NCBI GenBank assembly: GCA_020632795.1
Contig: JACKEV010000006.1
Coordinates: 248,001 to 312,000, forward strand
Direction: 5' to 3'
From: Alphaproteobacteria bacterium
GTDB lineage: Bacteria > Myxococcota_A > UBA796 > CAJQPC01
Length of the DNA: 64,000 nucleotides
Part shown: positions 19,744-27,121 of the stretch, one piece after another
Layout of the letters: each line of letters starts with the position of its first letter
How positions within the stretch are numbered: the stretch's first letter is position 1
Program-made: the position numbers and the translations under genes
The notes under the pieces: model-generated
The model's input: only the letters and a program-made list of their open reading frames with translations
Told to the model about the DNA's origin: nothing
The model's database searches: none

Positions 19744-21438
19744 ATGCCTGCGCCCGTCCGGCTCGACCAGCTCTCGGTCCACCGCCCCGACCCCGCTGCC
19801 CTGGCCAGCCGCGCCACCGAGCGGCTGAGCGCCTGGGACGCGGCCCGCACAGACGCGGAGCGCATGGCGCTGATCCGCTCCTGGGACCAGGACAATCGGC
19901 GGTACCACGCCCAGCGCGCCCTGGCCGGCCTGCGGTTCGCCCAGGACACCCGGGTGGCGGGCAGCCGGGCGGACAAGGAGTTCTTCGACCACCTCCACCC
20001 CGACTTCACCGAGCAGAACCTCACCTTGATCCGCAGGATCCTGGGCTCTCCCCACCGCGACGCCCTCGGCGCGGCGTTCGGGGCGCACGCCCTGCGCCTG
20101 TGGGAGGTCCAGCTCGCCGCCTTCGACGCTCGGATCGCGGATCTCCAGCGGCGGGAGTCCGACCTCTCGAACCGCTACGACGCCTTGCTCTCCGAGGCCA
20201 CCGTCGAGCTGGACGGCGAGACGCTGACCTTCTCCCAGCTCCGCTCGCGCTTCGGGGACGCCGACCGGGGCGTGCGGTCCCGCGCGGCCCAGGTGCTGGA
20301 CAAGGCCCTCGACGCGCGTCGGGAGGCCCTGGACAGCATCTACGCCGAGCTGGTCGAGGTGCGCGACGCGATGGGGCGGGCGATGGGGCACGACACCTAC
20401 ACGCCCCTGGGCTACGCCATGCTGTGGCGCACCGACTACGGCCCTGAGCGGGTGGCCGCCTTCCGGGAGCAGATCCGGGCGCAGATCGTGCCGCTGGCCA
20501 CCCGGGTCCACGCTCGCCGTGCGGCCGCCCTGGGGGTCAGCGACTACGCCTGGCACGACGAGAACGTGCCCGACCCGCGCGGCGTGCCCCGCCCCAAGGG
20601 GGATCAGGCCTGGATGGTCGAGCAGGCCCAGGCGCTGTTCCACGAGATGGGGGACGACTTCGCCGGCTTCTTCTCGATGCTGCGCGAGGGGCGGCTCATG
20701 GACCTCGACACCCGCGAGGGCAAGGTGGGCGGCGGGTTCTGCGAGGGCCTCTCCGACAGCGGGGTGCCGTTCATCTTCGCCAACTTCAACGGCACCCAGG
20801 ACGACGTCCACGTCTTCACCCACGAGTGCGGCCACGCCTTCCAGTTCTACAGCGCGCGCCACCACCCGCTCATGGAGTACTTCTGGCCCACGATGGAGGC
20901 CGCCGAGATCCACTCCATGAGCCTGGAGCTGCTGACCTTCCCCTACATGGAGCTGTTCTTCGGCGACGACGCGGACCGGTTCCGGCGGGTCCACCTGGAG
21001 TCGGCCATCACCTTCCTGCCCTACGGCGCGGCGGTGGACGCCTTCCAGCACGCGGTCTACGCCGAGCCCGGGGCCAGCCCCGAGCGCCGGGCCGAGCTGT
21101 GGCGGGAGCAGGAGGCGGTGTTCCTGCCCCACCGCAGGTACATCGACATGCCCTACATGGAGGGCGGGCGGACCTGGCAGCGCCAGAGCCACATCTACCA
21201 GGTGCCGTTCTACTACATCGACTACTGCCTGGCGCAGGCGTGTGCCTTCCAGCTCTGGGCCTGCGCCCGCGAGGACCGCGCCGACGCGATGGACCGCTAC
21301 CGGCACCTCTGCACCCTGGGCGGCTCGGTCCCGTTCACCCGCCTGCTGGCCGAGGCCGGGCTGGAGAGCCCCTTCGACCCGGGCGGGCTGGACCGTGCGG
21401 TGGGGGTGGTGGCGGCGGAGCTGGGGTTGAAGGGGTGA
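19744..21438 (+). CDS. M3-family oligoendopeptidase (PepF-like)
   Basis: A 564-aa zinc metallopeptidase of family M3 that cleaves short peptides. The zinc motif is HECGH at 360-364 and the third ligand is Glu388 in EAAEIHSM, 28 residues after His360. The N-terminal 200 residues are the usual helical PepF_N part; the size fits PepF/oligoendopeptidase F (about 560-600). No signal peptide, so cytoplasmic. The start has GGAGG 7 bases upstream. It is divergent from the NrtR-like gene (92 bp between starts) and is followed by a 353-bp gap with repeats. Confidence 0.88.
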   Translation: MPAPVRLDQLSVHRPDPAALASRATERLSAWDAARTDAERMALIRSWDQDNRRYHAQRALAGLRFAQDTRVAGSRADKEFFDHLHPDFTEQNLTLIRRILGSPHRDALGAAFGAHALRLWEVQLAAFDARIADLQRRESDLSNRYDALLSEATVELDGETLTFSQLRSRFGDADRGVRSRAAQVLDKALDARREALDSIYAELVEVRDAMGRAMGHDTYTPLGYAMLWRTDYGPERVAAFREQIRAQIVPLATRVHARRAAALGVSDYAWHDENVPDPRGVPRPKGDQAWMVEQAQALFHEMGDDFAGFFSMLREGRLMDLDTREGKVGGGFCEGLSDSGVPFIFANFNGTQDDVHVFTHECGHAFQFYSARHHPLMEYFWPTMEAAEIHSMSLELLTFPYMELFFGDDADRFRRVHLESAITFLPYGAAVDAFQHAVYAEPGASPERRAELWREQEAVFLPHRRYIDMPYMEGGRTWQRQSHIYQVPFYYIDYCLAQACAFQLWACAREDRADAMDRYRHLCTLGGSVPFTRLLAEAGLESPFDPGGLDRAVGVVAAELGLKG

Positions 21439-21522
21439 GGGGGGTGGTGGAGGGCCGATGGTGGTCGTCCCCCCTCCGGGGCGGATCCGACTCCAAGATC
21501 TGAAGTCGTCCCGACCGGGGCC

Positions 21523-21721
21523 GTCCCGGACAGACAGAGGCCCCGGAGAGGTCGGAGCAGCACGCAGCGGATCGACGCGTGGCCGCGCCGAATCCTCGGC
21601 GGAACTTGTAGGCCATTCTCTGAATTCAGAAGACAACAAGGACCTCAACGGCTTCATCGCGGGCACGCGTCACTGCGTGACGTTCACCACCGATCCTCCG
21701 AGCCCTCTGTCTGTCCGGGAC
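21523..21721. repeat. 17-bp inverted repeat, arms 21523-21539 and 21705-21721
   Basis: The left arm GTCCCGGACAGACAGAG is exactly complementary in reverse to the right arm CTCTGTCTGTCCGGGAC. Similarity continues inward for about 18 further bases with mismatches (CGGAG and TCGG shared). The enclosed 165 bp have no transposase reading frame. The layout recalls a small non-autonomous element or a REP-type intergenic repeat, but no target-site duplication is obvious. Confidence 0.75.
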
Positions 21722-21725
21722 GGAC

Positions 21726-21768
21726 CTTCGAACCTTGGCGTCCGTGATGGACGCCCTATCTTTCGAAG
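21726..21768. terminator. Nested double hairpin in convergent gap
   Basis: Outer stem CTTCGAA/TTCGAAG (21726-21732 and 21762-21768) encloses inner stem GGCGTCC/GGACGCC (21737-21743 and 21749-21755) with a 5-base loop. It lies between the convergent peptidase and DUF1501 genes and is followed on the minus side by mixed sequence rather than a U-run. A bidirectional transcription end is plausible but unproven. Confidence 0.4.
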
Positions 21769-21791
21769 TTCCTCAACCCCTCAAGATCCCG

Positions 21792-23027
21792 TCACCCCAA
21801 CCACCCCTCCACCGGCTCCTCCCCGCGCAGCAGCGGCGCGGGGTCGACGTCCGCCGCCGCCAGCAGGGTCGCGCCGAACAGCTTCGCGTGCAGGGCCACG
21901 CCGCTCTCGGTCAGCGCGCCGGAGGTGCGGTCGACGGGGGCCCCGTAGAAGAGGTCGCTGAACCCGCCCACCGTGCGCCCGGTGGCGAAGCCGGGCCCCA
22001 CGATCAGTGAGGAGGTGTGCCCCCAGTGGTCCTTGCCCCGCCCGGAGTTGAGGAACGGCGTGCGGCCCATCTCGGACATCAGCACCACCACCGTCTCCTC
22101 GGCCAGGGTGTCGGCGGCCTGGCCGGGGGTGGTGGCCAGCTCGTCCATCAGGGCGTTCAGGGCAGTGAACAGGCCCTGGAACATCACCGACTGCTTCTCG
22201 TCGTTCAGCTCGTGGCTGTCCCAGGTGCGGTCGTCGTCGGCGATGGTGACGCAGCGGGACATGCCCAGCCGCAGGAAGTCCACCGCCTGCACCGCCTGGC
22301 TGGTCAGCGCGAGGTCGCGGCCCCAGCGCACCTCGTCCACCAGGCCCTCGACCACCTGGGCCCGCACGTCCGCGGACGCCAGGGTCTCGAAGACGGCGGC
22401 GTCCGGGGCGCGGGCGGCGGCCTGGGCCAGCGCCTGCCGCTCCACCAGCGCGGCGATCTCGGCGTCCAGCGGCGGCAGGCGGACGTCGCTGCGGGTGATC
22501 AGCTCCCCCGACAGCAGGCCCTCCACGTACCCGTTGCTGCCGATGCGGGTGACCATGCTGGCGTAGTTGCCCGGCACGTTGGGGCCGTGGACGATGGTGT
22601 GGGGCAGGGCGAAGCGGTCCTGGGCGGCCTGGGCGATGAGCACCGGCCAGTCCCCGGCGGCCTCGATGTTGGAGCCGGTCAGGGCGAGCTGGGTGCAGTC
22701 GGCGTGGCTGACCGAGGGCACGACGATCCCGTTGACCACGAGGCAGTTGGCGGCCCAGGCCTCGAAGAAGTCGTCCACGGCGGGGCGGTCGGGGTGGCTG
22801 ACCCACATGAGGTCGCCCAGCTCGGCCCGCTCGGCGTCCGCCTCCATCGAGATCTGCGGGCTGTCGAAGGTGTCGGTGAACACCCGGGTGGGGTCCCAGC
22901 CCCCGTGAACGATCAGGAAGATGAACTTGAGGTCGGCCCGGGCGACCTCGGCGCGCAGCGGCGGCCCCAGGGCCAGGCCGGCGGCGGTCGCCGCGCTGAG
23001 CCGCAGGAAGTCACGTCGATCGAACAT
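21792..23027 (-). CDS. DUF1501-family protein with Tat-type signal
   Basis: A 411-aa DUF1501 protein, a family in the alkaline phosphatase/sulfatase fold often paired with DUF1588/1800-type haem proteins. Seen: an RR-containing N-terminus (MFDRRDFLRLSAATAAGLAL) consistent with Tat export, FIFLIVHGGWDPT at the start of the fold, VVVLMSEMGRTPFLN and GKDHWGHTSSLIVGPG, which are the classic DUF1501 motifs. The start ATG overlaps the upstream stop as TGATG, so it is translationally coupled. An open frame continues upstream inside the preceding gene in another phase and is not used. Function of the family is unproven; a periplasmic hydrolase-like or chaperone role is usually assumed. Confidence 0.83.
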   Translation of the reverse strand: MFDRRDFLRLSAATAAGLALGPPLRAEVARADLKFIFLIVHGGWDPTRVFTDTFDSPQISMEADAERAELGDLMWVSHPDRPAVDDFFEAWAANCLVVNGIVVPSVSHADCTQLALTGSNIEAAGDWPVLIAQAAQDRFALPHTIVHGPNVPGNYASMVTRIGSNGYVEGLLSGELITRSDVRLPPLDAEIAALVERQALAQAAARAPDAAVFETLASADVRAQVVEGLVDEVRWGRDLALTSQAVQAVDFLRLGMSRCVTIADDDRTWDSHELNDEKQSVMFQGLFTALNALMDELATTPGQAADTLAEETVVVLMSEMGRTPFLNSGRGKDHWGHTSSLIVGPGFATGRTVGGFSDLFYGAPVDRTSGALTESGVALHAKLFGATLLAAADVDPAPLLRGEEPVEGWLG

Positions 23028-24580
23028 CAGTAGACCAGGAAGTCGGGGTGGCGGAGGATCAGCTCGAGCACCGCCGCCCAGGCGCGCTCGGTGTCCCCGG
23101 CGAGGGCGAAGGCGTCCCCCCAGAGGGCCAGGGCGTCGGCCCGCTCGGTCCCCTGGGGGTCGCGCCCCAGGGCGGCCTGGTAGAGCCGGGTGACCTGGGC
23201 GTCCATCTCGTCGGGGTGGGAGAGGGGGGTCTCGGTGAACGAGATGAGGGTGAACAGCCGCGCGTCCTCGGGGTTCTGGCGGTCGTGCTCGGCCGCGTAC
23301 ATCGCCGAGGCCTGGATCAGCCGCTCCCGCACCAGCATCATCATCGGCGTGACGCCCCCGCTGCCGGCGGCGTTGTACAGCCCGCCCCCGGAGACCAGGC
23401 TGCGCAGGCCGAAGCGGTCGAAGCGGTAGACGTCGTAGCCCTCCGAGACGAAGCGGAACCCGGTGAGGGCCGAGAGCTGGTCGACGAGCTGGGCGTCGGT
23501 GACGACCTTGGGGCGGTCGACGTCGCGCCAGGCCGGGTCCGCCAGGATGGACGCGAACAGCGCCCGGTAGGTCAGCCCGCCCTCGATGAAGGCCTCGCGG
23601 TGGCGGGTGAGGGCGGGCTGGTCGTCCAGGGTGAGCGGGCGGCCCAGCAGCAGCTCGAAGGAGCGCGAGACCGCGCACTCGACGGTGGCCGGGTCGGCGG
23701 CCATCTGGGCGCCCAGGTCGGTGAGGTTGTAGCCCGGATCACCGTAATACGCCGGGTCCACCCCGGTGCGGGCGGGGCCGTCGATCTCCCAGACGTGGTT
23801 GTACCAGGAGATGTCCACCGGGCTCCACGCCTCGCCGAGCTGGAAGCCCCACAGATAGGCGCCCAGGGGGTCGAGGCTGTGGTGGCAGGTCACGCAGCCG
23901 TCGTGGGTGCGGATGGCGTCGGCCACGGCGTCCTCGTCGGACAGGTCCAGGTCGGCGTCGAAGACGATGGGCTGCACCAGGTAGTCCCGGCACAGGAAGA
24001 TGCGGCTGATGGCGTTGGCCCGGCCCCGCTGCACGTTGCTGGCGGTGGACTGGTAGCGCCACCACAGCCCGCTGGTGGAGAGCACCCCGGCGGAGGGCCG
24101 CCCGTCGGTGAAGCGCGCGACCTGCCAGCCGGCGGCGTCTTCCGGGTAGTCGGCCGGGTACCACTCCGCGAGGTGCTCGTCGATGACCGTCCAGTCCCCG
24201 ACGAACAGCTCGGGGAGCGGCAGGTCCTGCTCGGCGACGTGGGCGAGCACCCGCAGGGGCTCCTCGCCCAGCCCCACCAGGAAGCGGGGCTCGTCGGCGA
24301 TGGCGAAGCTGGCGTCGGCGATGTCGAAGTCGGTGGCCCGGGTGCCGTAGACCGGGGCGTACAGCGCGGCGACCCGGTCGCCGAAGCCCTCGGCCGCCAG
24401 GTAGTCCGCGATCAGGCCGTCGAGCTGCCCGGGGTCGTCGCGCACCGCGTCGAGGTCCTCCACCGAGGGGCGGGCCCCCCTCAGGTCGAGGCTGGCCCGG
24501 GTCAACACCATCGCCGCCTCTTCCGAAGCGTCGATGGTGACGCCCTCATCGCAGGCCAGCGCCGCGAGGAGGATCACCAC
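23027..24580 (-). CDS. DUF1588-like haem-binding lipoprotein
   Basis: A 517-aa lipoprotein (lipobox LAALAC at the very N-terminus). It resembles DUF1592/DUF1588-type proteins of Planctomycetes and Myxococcota: PSAGVLSTSGLWWRYQSTAS, VQRGRANAISRIFLCRD, then GCVTCHHSLDPLGAYLWGF, which holds one c-type haem motif CVTCH. Later regions (ALGRDPQGTE, LELILRHPDFLVY) match the repeated helical parts that end such proteins. It starts at GTG (24580 or 24577) inside the 3' end of the preceding lipoprotein gene and ends overlapping the DUF1501 start. The pair DUF1588-like + DUF1501 is a recurrent module, presumed to act together in the periplasm. Confidence 0.75.
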   Translation of the reverse strand: MVILLAALACDEGVTIDASEEAAMVLTRASLDLRGARPSVEDLDAVRDDPGQLDGLIADYLAAEGFGDRVAALYAPVYGTRATDFDIADASFAIADEPRFLVGLGEEPLRVLAHVAEQDLPLPELFVGDWTVIDEHLAEWYPADYPEDAAGWQVARFTDGRPSAGVLSTSGLWWRYQSTASNVQRGRANAISRIFLCRDYLVQPIVFDADLDLSDEDAVADAIRTHDGCVTCHHSLDPLGAYLWGFQLGEAWSPVDISWYNHVWEIDGPARTGVDPAYYGDPGYNLTDLGAQMAADPATVECAVSRSFELLLGRPLTLDDQPALTRHREAFIEGGLTYRALFASILADPAWRDVDRPKVVTDAQLVDQLSALTGFRFVSEGYDVYRFDRFGLRSLVSGGGLYNAAGSGGVTPMMMLVRERLIQASAMYAAEHDRQNPEDARLFTLISFTETPLSHPDEMDAQVTRLYQAALGRDPQGTERADALALWGDAFALAGDTERAWAAVLELILRHPDFLVY

Positions 24581-25500
24581 GGCCAGTCCTCCCAGGTCTG
24601 CCAGGCGGCGTAGTCCGCGCAGACCTCGCCGGCCGCCTCGCCGTCGATGGTCAGCGGCGCGCAGCCGTCGCAGGCGTCGGTGGCGAAGCCCTCGTCATCC
24701 TGGCCGTCGAAGGTGAGCACGTACCAGTGGCCCTCGGTGTCGCGGCCGGACAGGGCGCCGGTGGGCTCCAGCGCGCAGGCCCGGGGGCTGCGGTGGAAGG
24801 TCATGTCGTCGAAGGTGGCCGCCGCCAGGAAGCCGCCCAGGCGGGTGAGGTTGCCGTCGATCCACCAGGTCCGCTCGCCCTCGGGGGTGGTGCGGATCTC
24901 CATGAACAGCCAGGTGTGGAAGTTGCCGGCCAGCCAGGTGCCCTCGAACGCGGGGCGGGTGTTGAGGTTGTCGCCGGTCAGCTCGATGTCGATGGCGTGG
25001 ACCCGGTCGGGGCGGGTGTAGTCCTGGACCGAGGCGTTGCCCATCATCATGAAGCGGGTGCCGTCGGCGAAGTCGATGATGGCCTGCCCGGTGTTCCACA
25101 AGAACCGGCGGAACCGGTCGTCGTCGATCGGCACGTCGTACCAGTAGAGGTACAGCATCTGCCCCCGGTAGAAGTGCCCGTCGACGGTCTCGCAGTCCTC
25201 CCACCAGGCGGGCTGGCTGTTGTGCTCGTGCATCTCGGGGCAGACGCCGTCGGAGAGGGACATGGCGTCGAGGGTGGAGACCGACACCAGCTCGGGGTCG
25301 ATGCTGCGCAGCAGGCCCAGCAGCTCGGGCAGGGCCTCGGTGAAGGCCGCTGCGGAGACCTCCAGCGCGGGGTCATCGGGGGTGAAGTCTGCGGCGCGGT
25401 AGTCGTACGCGGTGGGCTCGATCGCCGTCGCTTCATCCGCTCGTGGGGGGCCGCACCCGCCCAGCGCAAGGGCGAGGACAATCCTCTGAAATGACGCCAT
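24574..25500 (-). CDS. Hypothetical lipoprotein heading the DUF1588/DUF1501 operon
   Basis: A 308-aa lipoprotein with lipobox ALGGC (Cys16). The mature part is rich in Trp, Asp and Tyr and looks beta-rich (GQMLYLYWYDVPIDDDRF, HTWLFMEIRTTPEGERTWW). Cysteines occur as VCPEM, EDCETV, ACALE, DACDGCAP and EVCADY, likely all disulfide-bonded. GGAGG lies before the ATG. It overlaps the next gene by seven bases. I do not know the family; the operon context suggests an accessory factor of the DUF1588/DUF1501 pair. The enclosed pattern ATDACDGCAP is CxxC without a following His, so not a haem site. Confidence 0.72.
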   Translation of the reverse strand: MASFQRIVLALALGGCGPPRADEATAIEPTAYDYRAADFTPDDPALEVSAAAFTEALPELLGLLRSIDPELVSVSTLDAMSLSDGVCPEMHEHNSQPAWWEDCETVDGHFYRGQMLYLYWYDVPIDDDRFRRFLWNTGQAIIDFADGTRFMMMGNASVQDYTRPDRVHAIDIELTGDNLNTRPAFEGTWLAGNFHTWLFMEIRTTPEGERTWWIDGNLTRLGGFLAAATFDDMTFHRSPRACALEPTGALSGRDTEGHWYVLTFDGQDDEGFATDACDGCAPLTIDGEAAGEVCADYAAWQTWEDWPW

Positions 25501-25558
25501 CCTGGACTCCTCCGGCGTCCAGTGTACGAAAACTTGACACGATCTGACAAGCCTGGAT

Positions 25559-27097
25559 TCAGGCCGGCATCCACCCGCCGTGGAAGCCGTAGGGGGTCGA
25601 GGGCATCGGGATCGCCGCCACAGGGCCCTGGGCGAGCCGCGCCGGGTCGATCACCAGCAGCGTCGTGGCGCCCGGCCGGTACACCGGGACGAGCAGGTGG
25701 CCGCGATCCGGCTCGGTGGCGCCGGGATCCGGGGCGAAGAGGGGCTCGCCGACGAAGGTGTCCGGCGCGCCCCCGGGGCGGAAGACCTGCGGGGGCCGGG
25801 CGGGATCGGTGACGTCGAAAGCCGCGACCGCGTCGAAGGGGAAGCTGGCGCCGGGCTGATCCCGGACAGCGGCATAGACCCGGCGGTGCTCGGCGGCCTC
25901 GCGCGCGGGGTGCACGCGGGGGAAGTCCACCCCGCCCGGGTAGGGGAAGTCGGTGCGGGTGACGGCGCCGGTGACCGGGTCGGCGACCAGGCGCACCAGG
26001 GCCTGGGCCGGGCCGCCCGCGAGCACGGGGTCCAGCGGCAGGTCGGGGCCCTGGTAGCCGAACTCGTGGCCGAAGCCGATCGTCGGGAAGGCGCAGAGGT
26101 CGATGACCACCCGCCCGTCGGCGTCCTCGAAGGCGTTGGCGTAGTGGATGGTGAAGGTGGGGCGGTCCAGGGGCAACCGCAGCACGGGCGCGCCCACCCG
26201 CCGGGGGATGAGCAGCAGCTCGCCCGGGGCCTCGTCGGCCGCCTCCAGGGCGGCGAGCAGGGGAGCCCGCCCCCGCAGCGCCCGGATGAACGCGCCGATC
26301 CGGGGGCGAAGGGGGTTGCGGGTCAGGGCCACGTAGCGGGGGGTCACCGCGAAGTCGTGCAGCATCATCGCGCCCGGGATCGCGTCGGTGCGCTGCAGCA
26401 CGACCCGCCCGTCCGCGTCCCACTCCCGCAGGGTGATGGCGGTCTGCGCCCCCAGCACCGGGGAGAGCCCCACCAGCCGCCCACGGGCGACGTCGAGGTG
26501 GGTGTGGGCGAGCAGGGCCTCGCCCTCCCGGAGCGCGCCGAGGTCAGCGGGGCCGAGGGTCTCCAGGGTGTCCAGATCCAGCGCGAACGGCCAGCCCCCC
26601 TCCCAGCCGGCGAGCAGCCGGTCCCCCCACTGGTAGATCGTGGTGTTCGCCACGTTCCGGGGCGCGGGGGCCGCGCGGTTGATCCGGGCCCCCGCCCGGG
26701 TGGGCGGCGCGACGAGGCTGCCCAGCCCCAGGTAGACCGGCTCGCCCCGCGCCGCCTCGGCCTCGAACGCCGGCGTGCGCACGAAGCGGGCCCGCAGGGT
26801 CGCGCCGCCGCCCTCGGTGAACCGCAGGCGCCGCACGAAGCCGTGGCCGTCGAAGGGGTGCATCGTCCAGTCGCCGACCCGGGTGCGGGCCGGGCCATTC
26901 AGCAGCCAGGTGGAGCCGACCAGCGCCGCGGGCACGCGGCCCTCGATCCGGGAGGTCGGGATCTCGACGTCCAATTCGCCGGGATCCGCGAGCACGACCG
27001 CGTTGTAGCCCTCTACGGTGGGGCCGTCGGCGCGGGCGCGCGGGGCCAGCGCGGCGCCGAGGCCGGCGAACAGCAGCGCGCGGCGGGACAGGGGCAT
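25559..27097 (-). CDS. Carotenoid cleavage oxygenase family protein
   Basis: A 512-aa member of the RPE65/carotenoid oxygenase family, a seven-bladed propeller with Fe2+ held by four His. All four are visible: His198 (AHTHLD), His247 (MLHDFAVT), His318 (TIHYANAFED) and His506 (PYGFHGGWMP). The conserved DGHGFV-type substrate-entry motif is present as PFDGHGFVRR (81-90). An N-terminal twin-arginine-like signal (MPLSRRALLFAGLGAAL) suggests periplasmic export, which is unusual for this family. Substrate could be a carotenoid, stilbene or lignin-type phenol. It lies 24 bp after the DUF5939-like gene on the same strand. Confidence 0.88.
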   Translation of the reverse strand: MPLSRRALLFAGLGAALAPRARADGPTVEGYNAVVLADPGELDVEIPTSRIEGRVPAALVGSTWLLNGPARTRVGDWTMHPFDGHGFVRRLRFTEGGGATLRARFVRTPAFEAEAARGEPVYLGLGSLVAPPTRAGARINRAAPAPRNVANTTIYQWGDRLLAGWEGGWPFALDLDTLETLGPADLGALREGEALLAHTHLDVARGRLVGLSPVLGAQTAITLREWDADGRVVLQRTDAIPGAMMLHDFAVTPRYVALTRNPLRPRIGAFIRALRGRAPLLAALEAADEAPGELLLIPRRVGAPVLRLPLDRPTFTIHYANAFEDADGRVVIDLCAFPTIGFGHEFGYQGPDLPLDPVLAGGPAQALVRLVADPVTGAVTRTDFPYPGGVDFPRVHPAREAAEHRRVYAAVRDQPGASFPFDAVAAFDVTDPARPPQVFRPGGAPDTFVGEPLFAPDPGATEPDRGHLLVPVYRPGATTLLVIDPARLAQGPVAAIPMPSTPYGFHGGWMPA

Positions 27098-27121
27098 GCG
27101 GGGTCGTAACGACCGGTCCGG

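Larger units (their letters stand above)
21439..21791. other. Gene-free gap rich in inverted repeats
   Basis: No convincing gene. The open frames that cross it change composition sharply against neighbouring genes. The middle (about 21590-21700) is visibly richer in A and T than the surrounding DNA. It contains a 17-bp perfect inverted repeat with arms 165 bp apart, a perfect 12-bp palindrome TCTGAATTCAGA at 21619-21630, and a nested double hairpin at 21726-21768. Both flanking genes point into it, so it also serves as a double 3' region. Confidence 0.7.

Noticed and set aside
21727..21760. TTCGAA sequence resembling a tRNA T-loop
   Set aside because: No acceptor, D or anticodon arms can be built around it on either strand.
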